Below are positions 54,929 through 64,000 of a stretch of DNA of 64,000 nt, one piece after another. The position numbers and the translations under genes are program-made. How positions within the stretch are numbered: the first letter of the stretch is position 1; every line of letters starts with the position of its first letter. A model generated the notes under the pieces. It was not told the origin of the DNA, did no database searches, and worked only from the letters and a program-made list of their open reading frames with translations. Source of the DNA: Actinomadura kijaniata NBRC 14229 (GTDB lineage Bacteria; Actinomycetota; Actinomycetes; Streptosporangiales; Streptosporangiaceae); the NCBI RefSeq assembly GCF_001552175.1, contig NZ_BCQR01000034.1:17355-81354 (forward strand), given 5' to 3'.

Positions 54929-55543
54929 TCAGGCGTCGTTCACCCCGCGTTCGCGCAGCATCGCGGTCATCAGGTCGATCTCGGAGCGCTGGCCGTCCAC
55001 CATGCTCCGGGCCAGCCGCCGCACGCGCTCGTGGCCGGTGCGGTCCAGCACGGCGCGCGCCATGTCCACCCCGGCCCGGTGGTGGACGACCATCAGCCGC
55101 AGGAAGCGGATCTCGGCGTCCCGGCCGGAGGCCCGCTCCAGCCCGTCGAGCTGCTCGCGGGTGGCCATCCCCGGCATGGCGGCCGGTGCCGCGGCCGGGG
55201 CGGCCGGGTGCCCGGAATGGCCCCGCATCCAGCGCATCGGCCCGGCCGGGTCGGTCTTGGGCAGCCCCCACTCGTCCAGCCAGGCCGTCATCATGCCGAT
55301 CTGCGCCTGCTGGGTGGTGGCGATGTCGTAGGCCAGGGTCCGCAGACCCGGGTCGCGGGTCTTGTCGCGGACCGTGAACGCCATCCGCACCGCCTGGGCG
55401 TGGTGGGCGCTCATGTCGCGCGCGAACCCGGCCTCCGGACCGTCGGCCGCCGGCCCCCCGGACCGCAGCGCCGCCATCCCGGCGAACACGGCGGCCGCCA
55501 CCAGGACGGCGACGGCCACGATCACGTTGGCCCGCCTCCTCAC
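54929..55543 (-). CDS. DUF305 secreted/membrane-anchored protein
   Basis: A 204-aa protein with an N-terminal anchor (RRRANVIVAVAVLVAAAVFAGM) followed by the DUF305 helical bundle: GFARDMSAHHAQAVRMAFTVRDKTRDP (about 40-66) and FLRLMVVHHRAGVDMARAVL (about 148-167). The two HHxx(x)A/GV-M motifs resemble a ferritin-like metal site. A His/Met/Pro loop (MRWMRGHSGHPAAPAAAPAAMPGM) lies between. GTG 55543 keeps the basic N-region. Role unknown; metal, possibly copper, handling is a guess from residues. Confidence 0.85.
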   Translation of the reverse strand: MRRRANVIVAVAVLVAAAVFAGMAALRSGGPAADGPEAGFARDMSAHHAQAVRMAFTVRDKTRDPGLRTLAYDIATTQQAQIGMMTAWLDEWGLPKTDPAGPMRWMRGHSGHPAAPAAAPAAMPGMATREQLDGLERASGRDAEIRFLRLMVVHHRAGVDMARAVLDRTGHERVRRLARSMVDGQRSEIDLMTAMLRERGVNDA

Positions 55544-55674
55544 ACCGTGCTTCCCGCTCGCCTCCGGGACGCCGAGTGGGCACAGCCTTCCCTCGTCACC
55601 CTGGTCGCTCCGCTCCCGCTCGGCCCGCTGCGCTCGCGGGTCGGTCCGGGCGGCGCCGCGTCCCTGCGGATCGC

Positions 55675-56337
55675 TCACGCCTGGTCCTTGGCGCCGGTGC
55701 AGGCCGCGCCCGGTTCGGGGGTCTGCGGGCCCTTGACGTAGGCCTTCAGGAACGCGTCCACGCGCGGGTCGGCGGCGTCCTGGACCTTGACCTGCCTGCC
55801 CCACGCCGACAGCGCGATCGGCGCGTCCAGGCCCGGGTAGGGGCTCATCAGCGTGTAGTCGGTGGTCCGCACCTTCGTGGCCAGCCGCTCGACCTGGTCG
55901 GCGGCGAGCCCGGGCCGGTAGGTGATCCACACCGCGCCGTGCTCCAGGGAGTGGACGGCGTTCTCGTTGCGCAGCGGCCGGTCGTAGACGCGGGCGTCGC
56001 AGTTCTGCCACATGGGGTCGTGCGCGCCGCCCATCGGCGGGGCGGTGTCGTAGGTGACGGCGTTCTGGGTGTGGTCGCGGCTCAGGTCGCCCTTCTCGAC
56101 CAGCCCGGCGATCGAGCCGCCGGAGGAGGGCCGCGACTGCAGGAACGCGAAGGTGATCGCCACGGCGGCGACCAGGCCGATCACGGTGAAGAAGGCGATG
56201 CCGCCCCAGGGCACGTGCCGCTGGTTCAGGGCGTTCTTGGCCGGACGGCCGTTGCGGGCGGCCGGGCGCCTGCCGTTCCCGGACGGCTTGTTGTTCTTGG
56301 ACGGCTTGTTGTTCTTGGACAGCTTGGCGTTGGACAT
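55675..56337 (-). CDS. DUF3105 membrane-anchored protein
   Basis: A 220-aa protein with a lysine/asparagine-rich repeat-like N-terminus (SKNNKPSKNNKPSGNG), a transmembrane helix (about 47-67) and the DUF3105 domain: VTYDTAPPMGGAHDPMWQNCDARVYDRPLRNENAVHSLEHGAVWITYRPGLA (about 93-145). Two Cys and several His suggest a metal or redox site. Located upstream of the DUF305 gene, a common actinobacterial pairing. ATG 56337 follows GAGGGGAT. Confidence 0.85.
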   Translation of the reverse strand: MSNAKLSKNNKPSKNNKPSGNGRRPAARNGRPAKNALNQRHVPWGGIAFFTVIGLVAAVAITFAFLQSRPSSGGSIAGLVEKGDLSRDHTQNAVTYDTAPPMGGAHDPMWQNCDARVYDRPLRNENAVHSLEHGAVWITYRPGLAADQVERLATKVRTTDYTLMSPYPGLDAPIALSAWGRQVKVQDAADPRVDAFLKAYVKGPQTPEPGAACTGAKDQA

Positions 56338-56395
56338 GGTGATCCCCTCGTGGGTGCTCGTTCGGACGGGACGGGGCGCCGTACGGCGCGGCCCG

Positions 56396-56848
56396 TCACA
56401 GCCGGAGCACCTGGAGGGAACTGAGGGACGGCGGGAGCGGGGCGCCCCGCGCCGGGGGAGCCGCCCGCGGGCCGGTGCGGGCCGGGAGCCGGGACCGGAT
56501 CCGGCGGGGCAGCGCCACCATCCCGATCACCATGATCGACAGCAGCACCGCCAGGCACAGGCAGGCGTCCACGGGGTCGGCGGGCACCGGGACCGGCGGC
56601 TCGTGCAGCGTCGGGAGGCCGGTCGCCGCGACCGCCCCGAGCGCCGGTTCGGCCCCCTTCGCCCGGTGGTCGGAGGGGGCGTCGGCCCCGAACGGCGCGT
56701 CCAGCGAGTGCGCGGTGCACCAGCGGATCGTCGGGGCGTGCTCCAGGCCGTAGCTGAAGACCAGCCCGCCCACGACGAACAGCGCCACGAGCAGTCCCGC
56801 CAGCCCGTGGCGCCGGCTGTGCCGCAGCCGAGACGCCGGTCCCGTCAC
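56396..56848 (-). CDS. Two-helix membrane protein of unknown function
   Basis: A 150-aa protein with a helix at about 16-36 (GLAGLLVALFVVGGLVFSYGLEHAP), an extracytoplasmic loop with Cys (IRWCTAHSLDAPFG), and a second helix at about 93-113 (DACLCLAVLLSIMVIGMVAL). It resembles DUF6153-like small membrane proteins of streptomycetes, with low certainty. It leads the DUF3105-DUF305 group on the same strand, 58 nt ahead, and may belong to it. Confidence 0.65.
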   Translation of the reverse strand: MTGPASRLRHSRRHGLAGLLVALFVVGGLVFSYGLEHAPTIRWCTAHSLDAPFGADAPSDHRAKGAEPALGAVAATGLPTLHEPPVPVPADPVDACLCLAVLLSIMVIGMVALPRRIRSRLPARTGPRAAPPARGAPLPPSLSSLQVLRL

Positions 56849-56947
56849 GTCCTGTGATCACCTCTGGTCGAAGGGTTCCGCGCGGTTTCAACGCCGCGCC
56901 CCGCCGGGAGGTTCCCGGCGATCGGATCGAAGGGGAGATTACCGGCA

Positions 56948-56970
56948 GTGTCGGTGCGGCGAGATAGTGT
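56948..56970 (+). promoter_or_regulatory. PafBC/RecA-NDp-like DNA-damage promoter of rarA
   Basis: GTGTCGGTG (56948-56956), exactly 8 nt, then TAGTGT (56965-56970). This matches TTGTCRGTG-N8-TANNNT at all positions but the first. The -10 ends 6 nt before the rarA GTG at 56977, so the mRNA is predicted leaderless. The motif is recognised by PafBC in mycobacteria, where it drives RecA/LexA-independent damage induction. Confidence 0.8.
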
Positions 56971-56976
56971 CGGACC

Positions 56977-58371
56977 GTGACCGGCACGCTCTTCGACGAC
57001 CCGACCGGGGACGGCGACCGGGAGGCGCCGCCCGCCCCGGACGCGCCCTCCGGCCGGCCCGCCCCCGAGCGGCAGCCCCTGGCGGTGCGGATGCGGCCCC
57101 GTTCCCTGGACGAGGTCGTCGGCCAGGCGCACCTGCTCGGCCCCGGCACCCCCATCCGGCAGCTGGTGGACCGCGACGCGCCGATGTCGCTGGTGCTGTG
57201 GGGCCCGCCCGGCACCGGCAAGACGACCCTGGCGACCGTGGTGAGCCAGGTCACCAGCCGCCGCTTCGTGGAGATCTCCGCTGTCAGCGACGGCGTCAAG
57301 CGGGTCCGCGCCGAGATCGACCTGGCCCGCCGCGAGCTGGGCGTGGCCGGGCGGCAGACGGTGCTGTTCGTCGACGAGATCCACCGGTTCAGCAAGGCCC
57401 AGCAGGACGCGCTGCTGCCCGCCGTGGAGAACCGCTGGGTCTCCTTCATCGGCGCGACCACCGAGAACCCGTTCTTCTCGGTGATCAGCCCGCTGCTGTC
57501 CCGGTCGCTGCTGCTCACCCTGGAGCCGCTGGACGAGGACGACCTGCGCGAGGTGGTCCGCCGCGCGCTGGCCGACGAGCGCGGCCTGAACGGCGCGGCC
57601 ACCCTCGACCCGGCCGCCGAGGACCACCTGATCCGGCTGGCCGGGGGCGACGCCCGCCGCGCGCTCACCTACCTGGAGGCCGCCGCCCTGGTCGTTCCCG
57701 ACGGCGGCGTGATCGACGTGGACGTGCTGGAGCGGGCCGTGGACCGGGCCGCCGTCCGCTACGACCGCGAGGGCGACCAGCACTACGACGTCATCAGCGC
57801 GTTCATCAAGAGCATCCGGGGCAGCGACGTGGACGCCGCGCTGCACTACCTGGCCCGCATGATCGAGGCGGGGGAGGACCCCCGGTTCATCGCCCGGCGC
57901 CTGATCGTGCACGCCAGCGAGGACGTCGGCATGGCCGACCCCACCGCGCTGCAGACCGCCGTGGCCGCCGCCCAGGCCGTGGAGTTCGTCGGGCTGCCCG
58001 AGGCCCGCATCAACCTGGCCCAGGCCGTGATCCACCTGGCGCTGGCCCCCAAGTCCAACGCGGTGATCATGGCGGTGGACGGCGCGCTGGGCGACGTCCG
58101 CAAGGGCCTGGCCGGGCCCGTGCCGGGCCACCTGCGTGACGCGCATTACAAGGGCGCGGCACGCGTCGGGCACGGCGAGGGGTACAAGTACCCCCACGAC
58201 CACCCCGGCGGCGTGGTCCGCCAGCAGTACGCGCCCGACGCGGTGCACGGACGCGAGTACTACCGCCCCACCCGGCACGGCGCCGAGTCCCGTTTCACCG
58301 AGGTCCTGGCCCGCATCCGGTCGGTGCTGCGCGGAACGCGGAACGCGGAGCCCGGCGGGAAAAAGGGCTGA
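56977..58371 (+). CDS. rarA: Replication-associated recombination protein RarA/MgsA
   Basis: A 464-aa AAA+ ATPase acting at stalled forks. Walker [15 protein letters not shown] (about 74-87), Walker [24 protein letters not shown], sensor 1 [20 protein letters not shown] and the MgsA C-terminal tetramerisation region ([32 protein letters not shown]). The GTG start lies 6 nt after the -10 of a damage-type promoter. Upstream of alaS, as in many actinobacteria. Confidence 0.97.
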   Translation: MTGTLFDDPTGDGDREAPPAPDAPSGRPAPERQPLAVRMRPRSLDEVVGQAHLLGPGTPIRQLVDRDAPMSLVLWGPPGTGKTTLATVVSQVTSRRFVEISAVSDGVKRVRAEIDLARRELGVAGRQTVLFVDEIHRFSKAQQDALLPAVENRWVSFIGATTENPFFSVISPLLSRSLLLTLEPLDEDDLREVVRRALADERGLNGAATLDPAAEDHLIRLAGGDARRALTYLEAAALVVPDGGVIDVDVLERAVDRAAVRYDREGDQHYDVISAFIKSIRGSDVDAALHYLARMIEAGEDPRFIARRLIVHASEDVGMADPTALQTAVAAAQAVEFVGLPEARINLAQAVIHLALAPKSNAVIMAVDGALGDVRKGLAGPVPGHLRDAHYKGAARVGHGEGYKYPHDHPGGVVRQQYAPDAVHGREYYRPTRHGAESRFTEVLARIRSVLRGTRNAEPGGKKG

Positions 58372-58456
58372 GCGCGGTCCCGCCATCGGGGACCATGGAC
58401 CGATAACCTTCCCCACGCCGGTCCGAGCCCGGCACGGTCCGGACCGTCGCCCACGG

Positions 58457-58462
58457 TAAGGT
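58457..58462 (+). promoter_or_regulatory. Predicted -10 of the DUF948-alaS-mltG operon
   Basis: TAAGGT at 58457-58462, 68 nt before the DUF948 ATG, fits TANNNT. The 159-nt gap after rarA holds no gene. Confidence 0.4.
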
Positions 58463-58530
58463 CGTTCCCCACGGAACGGACCGACCGGACCGGCGCGGCC
58501 GGACTCGACACAGCGAACGGAAAAGCCCTG

Positions 58531-58941
58531 ATGCTTACTGGTGGACAACTGGCAGGCCTCATCGTGGCCGTGTTCTGGGCCGTGCTCGTGTCCTTCGTCG
58601 CCTACACCCTGCTGCGCCTGGCCCGGCTGCTCGGCGAGGCCAGCGAGGTGGTCCGCGACATCGGCGAGCAGGCCGGGCCGCTGCTGGACGACATGAACCG
58701 CACGGTGCGGCGCGCCAACGAGCAGCTCGGCCGCACCGACGTGATCACCAAGCAGGTCGCCGGCGTCACCCAGAACGTCTCGGCCGTCACCACCGTGATG
58801 ACCTCGGTCGTCGGCGGGCCCCTGGTGAAGGCCGCCGCCTTCTCCTACGGCGTGCGCAAGGCGCTGGGCAACACCAGGGACGGCGGCCACTCGGGCCGTC
58901 CCGAGCTCACCGGCCGGCAGAACGGGAAGGGACGCAGGTGA
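58531..58941 (+). CDS. DUF948 membrane protein
   Basis: A 136-aa protein: N-terminal transmembrane helix (about 8-29), then an amphipathic, likely coiled-coil region typical of DUF948 ([41 protein letters not shown]) and a basic tail. Function unknown; members often accompany alaS in actinobacteria. The stop overlaps the next GTG (GTGA). Confidence 0.88.
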   Translation: MLTGGQLAGLIVAVFWAVLVSFVAYTLLRLARLLGEASEVVRDIGEQAGPLLDDMNRTVRRANEQLGRTDVITKQVAGVTQNVSAVTTVMTSVVGGPLVKAAAFSYGVRKALGNTRDGGHSGRPELTGRQNGKGRR

Positions 58942-59261
58942 AGCGGCTGTTCTGGCTGTCGGTCGGCGCCGGCGCCGGCGTCTACGCCACCCACCGCGTG
59001 AAGAAGAAGGTGGAACGCGTGGTGGAGGCCTGGTCCCCCGAGGGCGTCGCCGCCCGCGCGGTCACCGCCGGGCAGACCACCGGGCAGCGGTTGAAACTTT
59101 TCGCCACGGACGTCCGTACCGAGATGCGGGCGCGGGAACAGGAACTGCGCGAGGCCGTCCAGATGGACCAGGCCCCGCCCGAGCCGCCCGACGGACCCCG
59201 GCCGCGCCGGGTCCTGAAGGCGCGATACACGATCATCGACGACGACAAGGATGGCCACTGA
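58938..59261 (+). CDS. Small alaS-linked hypothetical protein (DUF6167-like)
   Basis: A 107-aa protein beginning [34 protein letters not shown], a short hydrophobic N-terminus and a basic region, followed by an amphipathic helix ([13 protein letters not shown]) and a conserved [16 protein letters not shown] tail. I recall this as the DUF6167 family next to alaS; certainty is moderate. GTG 58938 overlaps the DUF948 stop; alaS starts 2 nt after this gene. Confidence 0.8.
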   Translation: MKRLFWLSVGAGAGVYATHRVKKKVERVVEAWSPEGVAARAVTAGQTTGQRLKLFATDVRTEMRAREQELREAVQMDQAPPEPPDGPRPRRVLKARYTIIDDDKDGH

Positions 59262-59263
59262 TC

Positions 59264-61945
59264 ATGGAGTCGGCAGAGGTCGCCCGCCGCTTCCTCAAGT
59301 TCTTCGAAGAGAACGGGCACACCGTGATGCCCTCGGCCAGCCTGGTCGCCGAGGACCCGACCCTGCTGCTGGTTCCGGCCGGGATGGTGCCGTTCAAGCC
59401 GTACTTCCTGGGCCAGCGCACCCCGCCCGCCCCGCGCATGACCAGCGCGCAGAAGTGCGTGCGGACCCCGGACATCGACGAGGTCGGCAAGACCACGCGG
59501 CACGCCACGTTCTTCCAGATGCTGGGGAACTTCTCCATCGGCGACTACTTCAAGGAGGGCGCGATCCCGTTCGCCTGGGAGCTGCTGACGCGGCCCCAGG
59601 CCGAGGGCGGGTTCGGCTTCCCCGAGGAGAAGCTGTGGGTCACCGTCCTGCAGGACGGCGACAAGGTCGACGACGAGGCCATCGACATCTGGCACAACAA
59701 GGTCGGCGTGCCGCTGGAGCGCATCCAGCGCCGCGGCCTGGCCGACAACTACTGGCACATGGGCGTGCCCGGCCCCGGCGGCCCCTGCTCGGAGATCTAC
59801 TACGACCGGGGCCCCGAGTTCGGCCGCGAGGGCGGCCCCGAGGCCGACGAGGACCGGTACCTGGAGGTCTGGAACCTGGTCTTCATGCAGGAGACGCTGG
59901 GCGAGGTCCGCTCCAAGGTCGACTTCGACGTCGAGGCGCCGCTGCCGGCCAAGAACATCGACACCGGCATGGGCCTGGAGCGCATGGCGGCGATCCTGCA
60001 GGGCGTCGACAACATCTACGAGACCGACACCCTGCGCCGCATCCTCGACCGCGCCGCCGAGCTGACCGGGACCCGCTACGGCTCCGACGGGCGCGCCGAC
60101 GTGTCGCTGCGCGTCATCGCCGACCACGTCCGCGCGGGCACCATGCTGGTCTCCGACGGCGTGCGCCCCGGCAACGAGGGCCGCGGCTACGTGCTGCGCC
60201 GCCTGCTGCGCCGCTCGATCCGCAACCTGCGGCTGCTGGGCGGCCAGGACGCCGGTCTGATGCACGAGCTCACCGACGTCGCCATCAGGGCGATGGGCGA
60301 GCAGTACACCGACCTGATCCGCACCGCCGCCAACATCCACACCGTCATCGACGCCGAGGAGGAGGCCTTCCTCCAGACGCTGCGCACCGGCACCACGATC
60401 TTCGACACGGCCGTCGAGGAGACCCGGCGGACCGGCGGGAGGGTGCTGGCGGGCGACCAGGCGTTCAAGCTGCACGACACCTACGGCTTCCCCATCGACC
60501 TGACCCTGGAGATGGCCGCCGAGCAGGGCCTGAAGGTCGACGAGGACGGCTTCCGCCGGCTCATGACCGAGCAGCGGGAACGCGCCAAGAAGGACGCCCG
60601 CGAGAAGAAGACCGGCAACCTGGACGTCTCGGTCCTGGACGAGCTGCTCACCTCGGCGGGCGGCAGGGTCGACTTCATCGGCTACAGCAGCGTGCACGGC
60701 GAGGCCCGCCTGGTCGGCGTGCTGGTCAACGGCGTCAACGTCCCCGCCGCCGGGGAGGGCGCCGACGTCGAGATCGTGCTGGACCGCACCCCGTTCTACG
60801 CCGAGGGCGGCGGCCAGCTCGCCGACCAGGGCCGGATCCGGTTCGGCAACGGCGCGGTCGTCGACGTCCACGACGTGCAGTCCCCGCTGACCGGGCTGAT
60901 CGTGCACCGCGGCCGGGTCCGCGTCGGCGAGGTCCAGGTCGGCGACCAGGCCCAGGCCGAGATCGACATCGAGCGCCGGCACGCGATCTCCCGCTCCCAC
61001 TCGGCGACCCACATGGTGCACGCCGGGTTCCGGCGGGCCCTCGGCGAGTCGGCCGCGCAGGCCGGTTCGGAGAACTCGCCCGGCCGCTTCCGGTTCGACT
61101 TCACCGCCTCCGGCGCGGTCCCGGTCAGCGTGCTGCGCGACGTCGAGGACGAGGTCAACGAGGTCCTGATCAACGACCTGGACGTGCGGGCGTTCCACAC
61201 CTCCATCGACGAGGCCCGCTCCATGGGCGCGCTCGCCCTGTTCGGCGAGAAGTACGGCGACGAGGTCCGCGTCGTGGAGATCGGCGACTACTCGCTGGAG
61301 CTGTGCGGCGGCACCCACGTCGCCAAGTCCGGCCAGCTCGGCCTGATCAAGGTGCTGGGCGAGTCGTCGATCGGCGCGGGCGTGCGCCGGGTCGAGGCGC
61401 TGGTCGGCATCGACGCCTTCCGCTTCCTGGCCAAGGAGAACGTGCTGGTCAGCCAGCTCGCCGAGCAGCTCAAGACCCGCAAGGAGGAGCTGCCCGAGCG
61501 GGTCAGCGGCCTGGTCACGCGGCTGCGCGACGCCGAGCGGGAGCTGGAGAGGCTGCGCTCCCAGCAGGTCCTGGCCGTCGCCGGGTCCCTGGCCGAGGGC
61601 GCCGCGGACGTGAACGGCGTCGCGTTCGTGGGACACCGCGCCCCCGACGGCACCGGCGCCGACGACCTGCGCAAGCTGGCCGTGGACGTGCGCGGCCGCC
61701 TGCAGGGCCGCCCCGCCGTCGTGATGGTGGCGGGCGCGCCCAAGGACCGTCCCGTCGTGGTGATCGCCGTCAGCGAGGGCGCCCGCGAGCGCGGCCTGAA
61801 GGCCGGCGCGCTGGTCGGCCTGGCCGCCAGGACCCTCGGCGGCGGCGGTGGCGGCAAGGACGACCTCGCCCAGGGCGGAGGCTCCGACACCGGGAAGATC
61901 GGTGAGGCGCTGGCCGCCGTCGAACGAGCCGTAGGGGCCGCGTGA
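59264..61945 (+). CDS. alaS: Alanyl-tRNA synthetase
   Basis: An 893-aa class II synthetase. Aminoacylation core ([60 protein letters not shown]), the editing domain with [15 protein letters not shown] (about 581-595) and [33 protein letters not shown] (about 684-716), and C-Ala at the end ([26 protein letters not shown]). Charges tRNA-Ala and corrects Ser/Gly errors. Its stop overlaps the ruvX GTG. Confidence 0.99.
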   Translation: MESAEVARRFLKFFEENGHTVMPSASLVAEDPTLLLVPAGMVPFKPYFLGQRTPPAPRMTSAQKCVRTPDIDEVGKTTRHATFFQMLGNFSIGDYFKEGAIPFAWELLTRPQAEGGFGFPEEKLWVTVLQDGDKVDDEAIDIWHNKVGVPLERIQRRGLADNYWHMGVPGPGGPCSEIYYDRGPEFGREGGPEADEDRYLEVWNLVFMQETLGEVRSKVDFDVEAPLPAKNIDTGMGLERMAAILQGVDNIYETDTLRRILDRAAELTGTRYGSDGRADVSLRVIADHVRAGTMLVSDGVRPGNEGRGYVLRRLLRRSIRNLRLLGGQDAGLMHELTDVAIRAMGEQYTDLIRTAANIHTVIDAEEEAFLQTLRTGTTIFDTAVEETRRTGGRVLAGDQAFKLHDTYGFPIDLTLEMAAEQGLKVDEDGFRRLMTEQRERAKKDAREKKTGNLDVSVLDELLTSAGGRVDFIGYSSVHGEARLVGVLVNGVNVPAAGEGADVEIVLDRTPFYAEGGGQLADQGRIRFGNGAVVDVHDVQSPLTGLIVHRGRVRVGEVQVGDQAQAEIDIERRHAISRSHSATHMVHAGFRRALGESAAQAGSENSPGRFRFDFTASGAVPVSVLRDVEDEVNEVLINDLDVRAFHTSIDEARSMGALALFGEKYGDEVRVVEIGDYSLELCGGTHVAKSGQLGLIKVLGESSIGAGVRRVEALVGIDAFRFLAKENVLVSQLAEQLKTRKEELPERVSGLVTRLRDAERELERLRSQQVLAVAGSLAEGAADVNGVAFVGHRAPDGTGADDLRKLAVDVRGRLQGRPAVVMVAGAPKDRPVVVIAVSEGARERGLKAGALVGLAARTLGGGGGGKDDLAQGGGSDTGKIGEALAAVERAVGAA

Positions 61946-62436
61946 GCGACGGGCCCGCCGGGAACGGCGCGGGAACGATGAGGCACGGCACCCGGCTCGG
62001 GGTCGATGTGGGCAGCGTCCGGATCGGCGTGGCCCGCAGCGACCCCGGCGGGATCCTCGCCTCCCCCCTGGAGACCGTCAAGAGCGGCCGGGGGGACGTC
62101 GACCGCCTGGTGGCGCTCGTCACCGAGAACGAGGCCATCGAGGTGGTCGTGGGACTGCCGACGTCGCTGTCGGGCCGCGAGGGCCCGGCGGCGGCGTCCG
62201 CCCGCAAGTTCGCCCGCATGCTGGCCGACCGCCTTCCCCCGGGGATGGTGCGGCTGTACGACGAAAGACTCACCACCGTCACGGCCGAGAGCGGCCTGCG
62301 TGCCGGGGGGGTCCACGGCCAGGCCCGTCGCAGGGTCGTCGATCAGGCCGCCGCGGCGGTCCTGCTCCAGGCGGCGCTGGACGGGGAACGGTTGACGGGA
62401 CGACCCCCAGGCGAGATCGTCCGGGGGAAGACATGA
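61942..62436 (+). CDS. ruvX: YqgF/RuvX-type putative Holliday junction resolvase
   Basis: A 164-aa RNase-H-fold protein: [27 protein letters not shown] (first acid), [30 protein letters not shown], and [17 protein letters not shown] (last acid). Family members process 16S rRNA precursor and/or resolve junctions; which applies is not certain. A 17-residue N-terminal extension precedes the fold. GTGA overlap with alaS and ATGA overlap with mltG. Confidence 0.95.
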   Translation: MSDGPAGNGAGTMRHGTRLGVDVGSVRIGVARSDPGGILASPLETVKSGRGDVDRLVALVTENEAIEVVVGLPTSLSGREGPAAASARKFARMLADRLPPGMVRLYDERLTTVTAESGLRAGGVHGQARRRVVDQAAAAVLLQAALDGERLTGRPPGEIVRGKT

Positions 62437-63632
62437 ACGACTTGGACCTTTTCTCAGAACCCGACCGCAACCGGCAGTGGGCCGACGACGGACAGCGGTC
62501 CGACGAGCGGCCCCCGCCCCGCCGTGCCCAGCGGCAGGCACGCCGCCAGCAGCGCCGCAAGAAGCGCAACAGCCGCGCGGCGCTGCTGTTCTCGCTGGCG
62601 TTCCTGGTCGCCGTCGTGGGCACCGGCGGCGTGTTCGGCGTCGCCTGGCTGGACCACCGGATGAACCCGCCCGACTACGAGGGCGAGGGCGCCGGGAGCG
62701 TCACGATCCAGATCAAGGAGGGCGACGGCGGCTCGACGATCGCGGCGACGCTGCAACGCCACGACGTCGTCAAGAGCGTGCGCGGCTTCCTGAAGGTCTA
62801 CGCGGAGGAGAAGCGGGCCGGGACCATTCAGCCCGGCTACTACGCGATGCGGCTGCGCATGTCGTCCAAGGCCGCCATGACGCGGCTGCTGGACCCCAAG
62901 TCCAGGGCGGGCAACCAGATCATCATCAGCGAGGGCAAGCGCGCCGTCGAGATCTTCCAGGAGCTGTCGAGGAAGACCGGCATCCCGGTGAACGACTTCG
63001 TGAAGGCGTCGCGCGACCCGCGGGCGCTCGGCGCGCCCTCGTGGGCCAAGCCGCCCTCGTCGGCGCTCAACCGGATCGAGGGCTATCTGTATCCGGGCCG
63101 CTACGACGTCAATCCCAAGGACGGCGCGGCGAAGATCCTCAAGCAGATGGTCGCCCGGTTCAACCAGATGGCGCGGGAGATCGATCTGGAGGGCGAGGCG
63201 AAGAAGGCCGACCTGAAGCCCGAAACGGTGATCACGCTGGCGAGCCTGATCCAGGCCGAGGGCGGGCAGGACAGCGACCTGCCCAAGATCTCGCGGGTGA
63301 TCCGCAACCGCCTCCGGATCAACATGCACCTGCGGTTCGACACCACGATCGTGTACTTCCTCAACAGGCGCACCCTGAACGTGCGGGAACGCGACTACAC
63401 CACGCCGCACCCGTACAACACCTACCAGCACCAGGGCCTGACCCCGGGACCGATCAGCAACCCCGGCGTGAAGGCGATCCAGGCCGCGCTGAAGCCCGAG
63501 CCCGGCAACTGGCTCTACTTCGTGGCGACCGACCCCACCAACAAGGTCACCAAGTTCACCGACTCCGAGGCCGAGTTCAACAAGTTCGTCGAGGAGTTCC
63601 GGGCGTGGCAGAGGAACAACCCCGGTAACTGA
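62433..63632 (+). CDS. mltG: Endolytic transglycosylase MltG
   Basis: A 399-aa single-pass membrane protein. A charged cytoplasmic N-terminus, TM at about 49-70 (AALLFSLAFLVAVVGTGGVFGVAWL), a LysM-like subdomain, and the YceG catalytic domain: NRIEGYLYPGRYDVNP, ETVITLASLIQAEGGQ (catalytic Glu), NTYQHQGLTPGPISNPGVKAIQAALKPEPGNWLYFVA. It cleaves nascent glycan strands to set their length. ATG overlaps the ruvX stop. aroE, the usual next gene, is absent. Confidence 0.97.
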   Translation: MNDLDLFSEPDRNRQWADDGQRSDERPPPRRAQRQARRQQRRKKRNSRAALLFSLAFLVAVVGTGGVFGVAWLDHRMNPPDYEGEGAGSVTIQIKEGDGGSTIAATLQRHDVVKSVRGFLKVYAEEKRAGTIQPGYYAMRLRMSSKAAMTRLLDPKSRAGNQIIISEGKRAVEIFQELSRKTGIPVNDFVKASRDPRALGAPSWAKPPSSALNRIEGYLYPGRYDVNPKDGAAKILKQMVARFNQMAREIDLEGEAKKADLKPETVITLASLIQAEGGQDSDLPKISRVIRNRLRINMHLRFDTTIVYFLNRRTLNVRERDYTTPHPYNTYQHQGLTPGPISNPGVKAIQAALKPEPGNWLYFVATDPTNKVTKFTDSEAEFNKFVEEFRAWQRNNPGN

Positions 63633-63654
63633 TCCGGGGACCGGCACGACGGTG

Positions 63655-63690
63655 CGGACGGCGCGGCGGGGGCACCCGCCGCGCCGTCCG
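63655..63690. terminator. Hairpin between convergent mltG and the right-edge gene
   Basis: A perfect 16-bp stem (63655-63670 / 63675-63690) with loop GGCA and no T-tract, 23 nt after the mltG stop and 17 nt before the stop of the convergent gene. Confidence 0.65.
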
Positions 63691-63706
63691 GCGTTCCGGG
63701 GCCGGT

Positions 63707-64000
63707 TCACCCGTTCCGGAGGACGACGCAGCGCGCCGCCAGGTAGCCGACGCGGTCGGCGGGCCCGCCCGGCGGGCCCCAGTACACCGCCGCCCACCGG
63801 TCGCCGGCGCCGCCGCAGTCCCGGTACCGCCCGCCCTTGACCGGAGCCGCGCTCCCGCAGGGGTGCGCCTCGCCCTCGGCGAGCTGCCGCACCGGCGTCG
63901 CCGTCACCCGGGGCGCCTCGCGCAGCCGGGTGGTGGTCCGGGCCGCCCAGTGGCACGGCCGGACCGCCTGCCGCCCCGCCTCGCGCGGCCGGTCGGCCGC
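63707..64000 (-). CDS. SH3-like domain protein, 3' end (partial, cut by right edge)
   Basis: The minus-strand frame stays open to the window edge and ends at 63707, giving 97 visible residues. The end reads TTRLREAPRVTATPVRQLAEGE, then PVKGGRYRDCGGAGDRWAAVYWG, then DRVGYLAARCVVLRNG, the pattern of a bacterial SH3b domain (LRxxP, a hinge, GYV-A-CV), with Cys pairs typical of secreted proteins. The start is outside the window; the internal GTG at 63907 is probably not the true start. Convergent with mltG. Confidence 0.55.
   Translation of the reverse strand, partial: AADRPREAGRQAVRPCHWAARTTTRLREAPRVTATPVRQLAEGEAHPCGSAAPVKGGRYRDCGGAGDRWAAVYWGPPGGPADRVGYLAARCVVLRNG

Overview
The window is a very GC-rich, gene-dense actinobacterial chromosome segment. 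The family set points to a filamentous actinomycete, probably of the Streptosporangiales/Thermomonosporaceae type; that rank is an inference. The supporting families are XRE-DUF5753/DUF397 regulators, a Streptomyces-type conservon, Asp23 and STAS/HATPase regulators, an F420-dependent oxidoreductase, phosphatidylinositol mannoside genes, and bifunctional Rel. No rRNA, tRNA, CRISPR, transposase or prophage was seen.

Layout. (1) 1-13950 is accessory: an XRE/DUF397/anti-sigma-like ATPase module, a secreted LVIVD-repeat protein, a cold-shock gene, a VOC protein, a ThrE-type exporter, a divergent acyl-CoA dehydrogenase-TetR / SDR-quinone oxidoreductase locus around a 20-bp palindrome, a NarL-type two-component pair, a methyltransferase and a sugar porter. 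(2) 13951-41869 is the conserved actinobacterial core block thrS - HIT (Ap4A phosphorylase-like) - pgsA - PIM acyltransferase - pimA - pdxS - pdxT - yebC - ruvCAB - yajC/secD/secF - apt - rel. It is interrupted by small regulators (STAS, Asp23), by a DCC/HTTM/EF-G2 insertion between the HIT gene and pgsA, and by an Eis-like acetyltransferase before ruvC. (3) 41945-48070 is a second accessory stretch: an F420-type oxidoreductase next to an orphan polyamine-type binding lipoprotein, and a conservon (CvnA-CvnC-CvnD) that lacks its usual roadblock member CvnB. (4) 48141-64000 resumes the core order: aspS, hisS and an MBL hydrolase on one strand, then cyclophilin, DUF349, rarA, DUF948/DUF6167, alaS, ruvX and mltG. 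It is interrupted by a DUF305/DUF3105 secreted-protein cluster. A gene cut by the right edge breaks the expected mltG-aroE order.

How the genes work together. The core block supplies tRNA charging (Thr, Asp, His, Ala), phosphatidylinositol mannoside synthesis (PgsA, acyltransferase, PimA), PLP synthesis (PdxS/PdxT), Holliday-junction processing (RuvA/B/C, RuvX, RarA), protein export (YajC/SecD/SecF) and stringent-response control (Apt, Rel). Many genes overlap as ATGA/GTGA, indicating coupled translation.

The most interesting regulatory signals are: a threonine-rich leader ORF plus a 17-bp hairpin upstream of thrS; PafBC/RecA-NDp-like DNA-damage promoter motifs upstream of rarA (strong) and ruvC (weaker); the palindromic operator overlapping two divergent -10 elements at 7903-7925; and several predicted leaderless mRNAs. 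All functions are read from sequence motifs and remembered family features; no database search was run.
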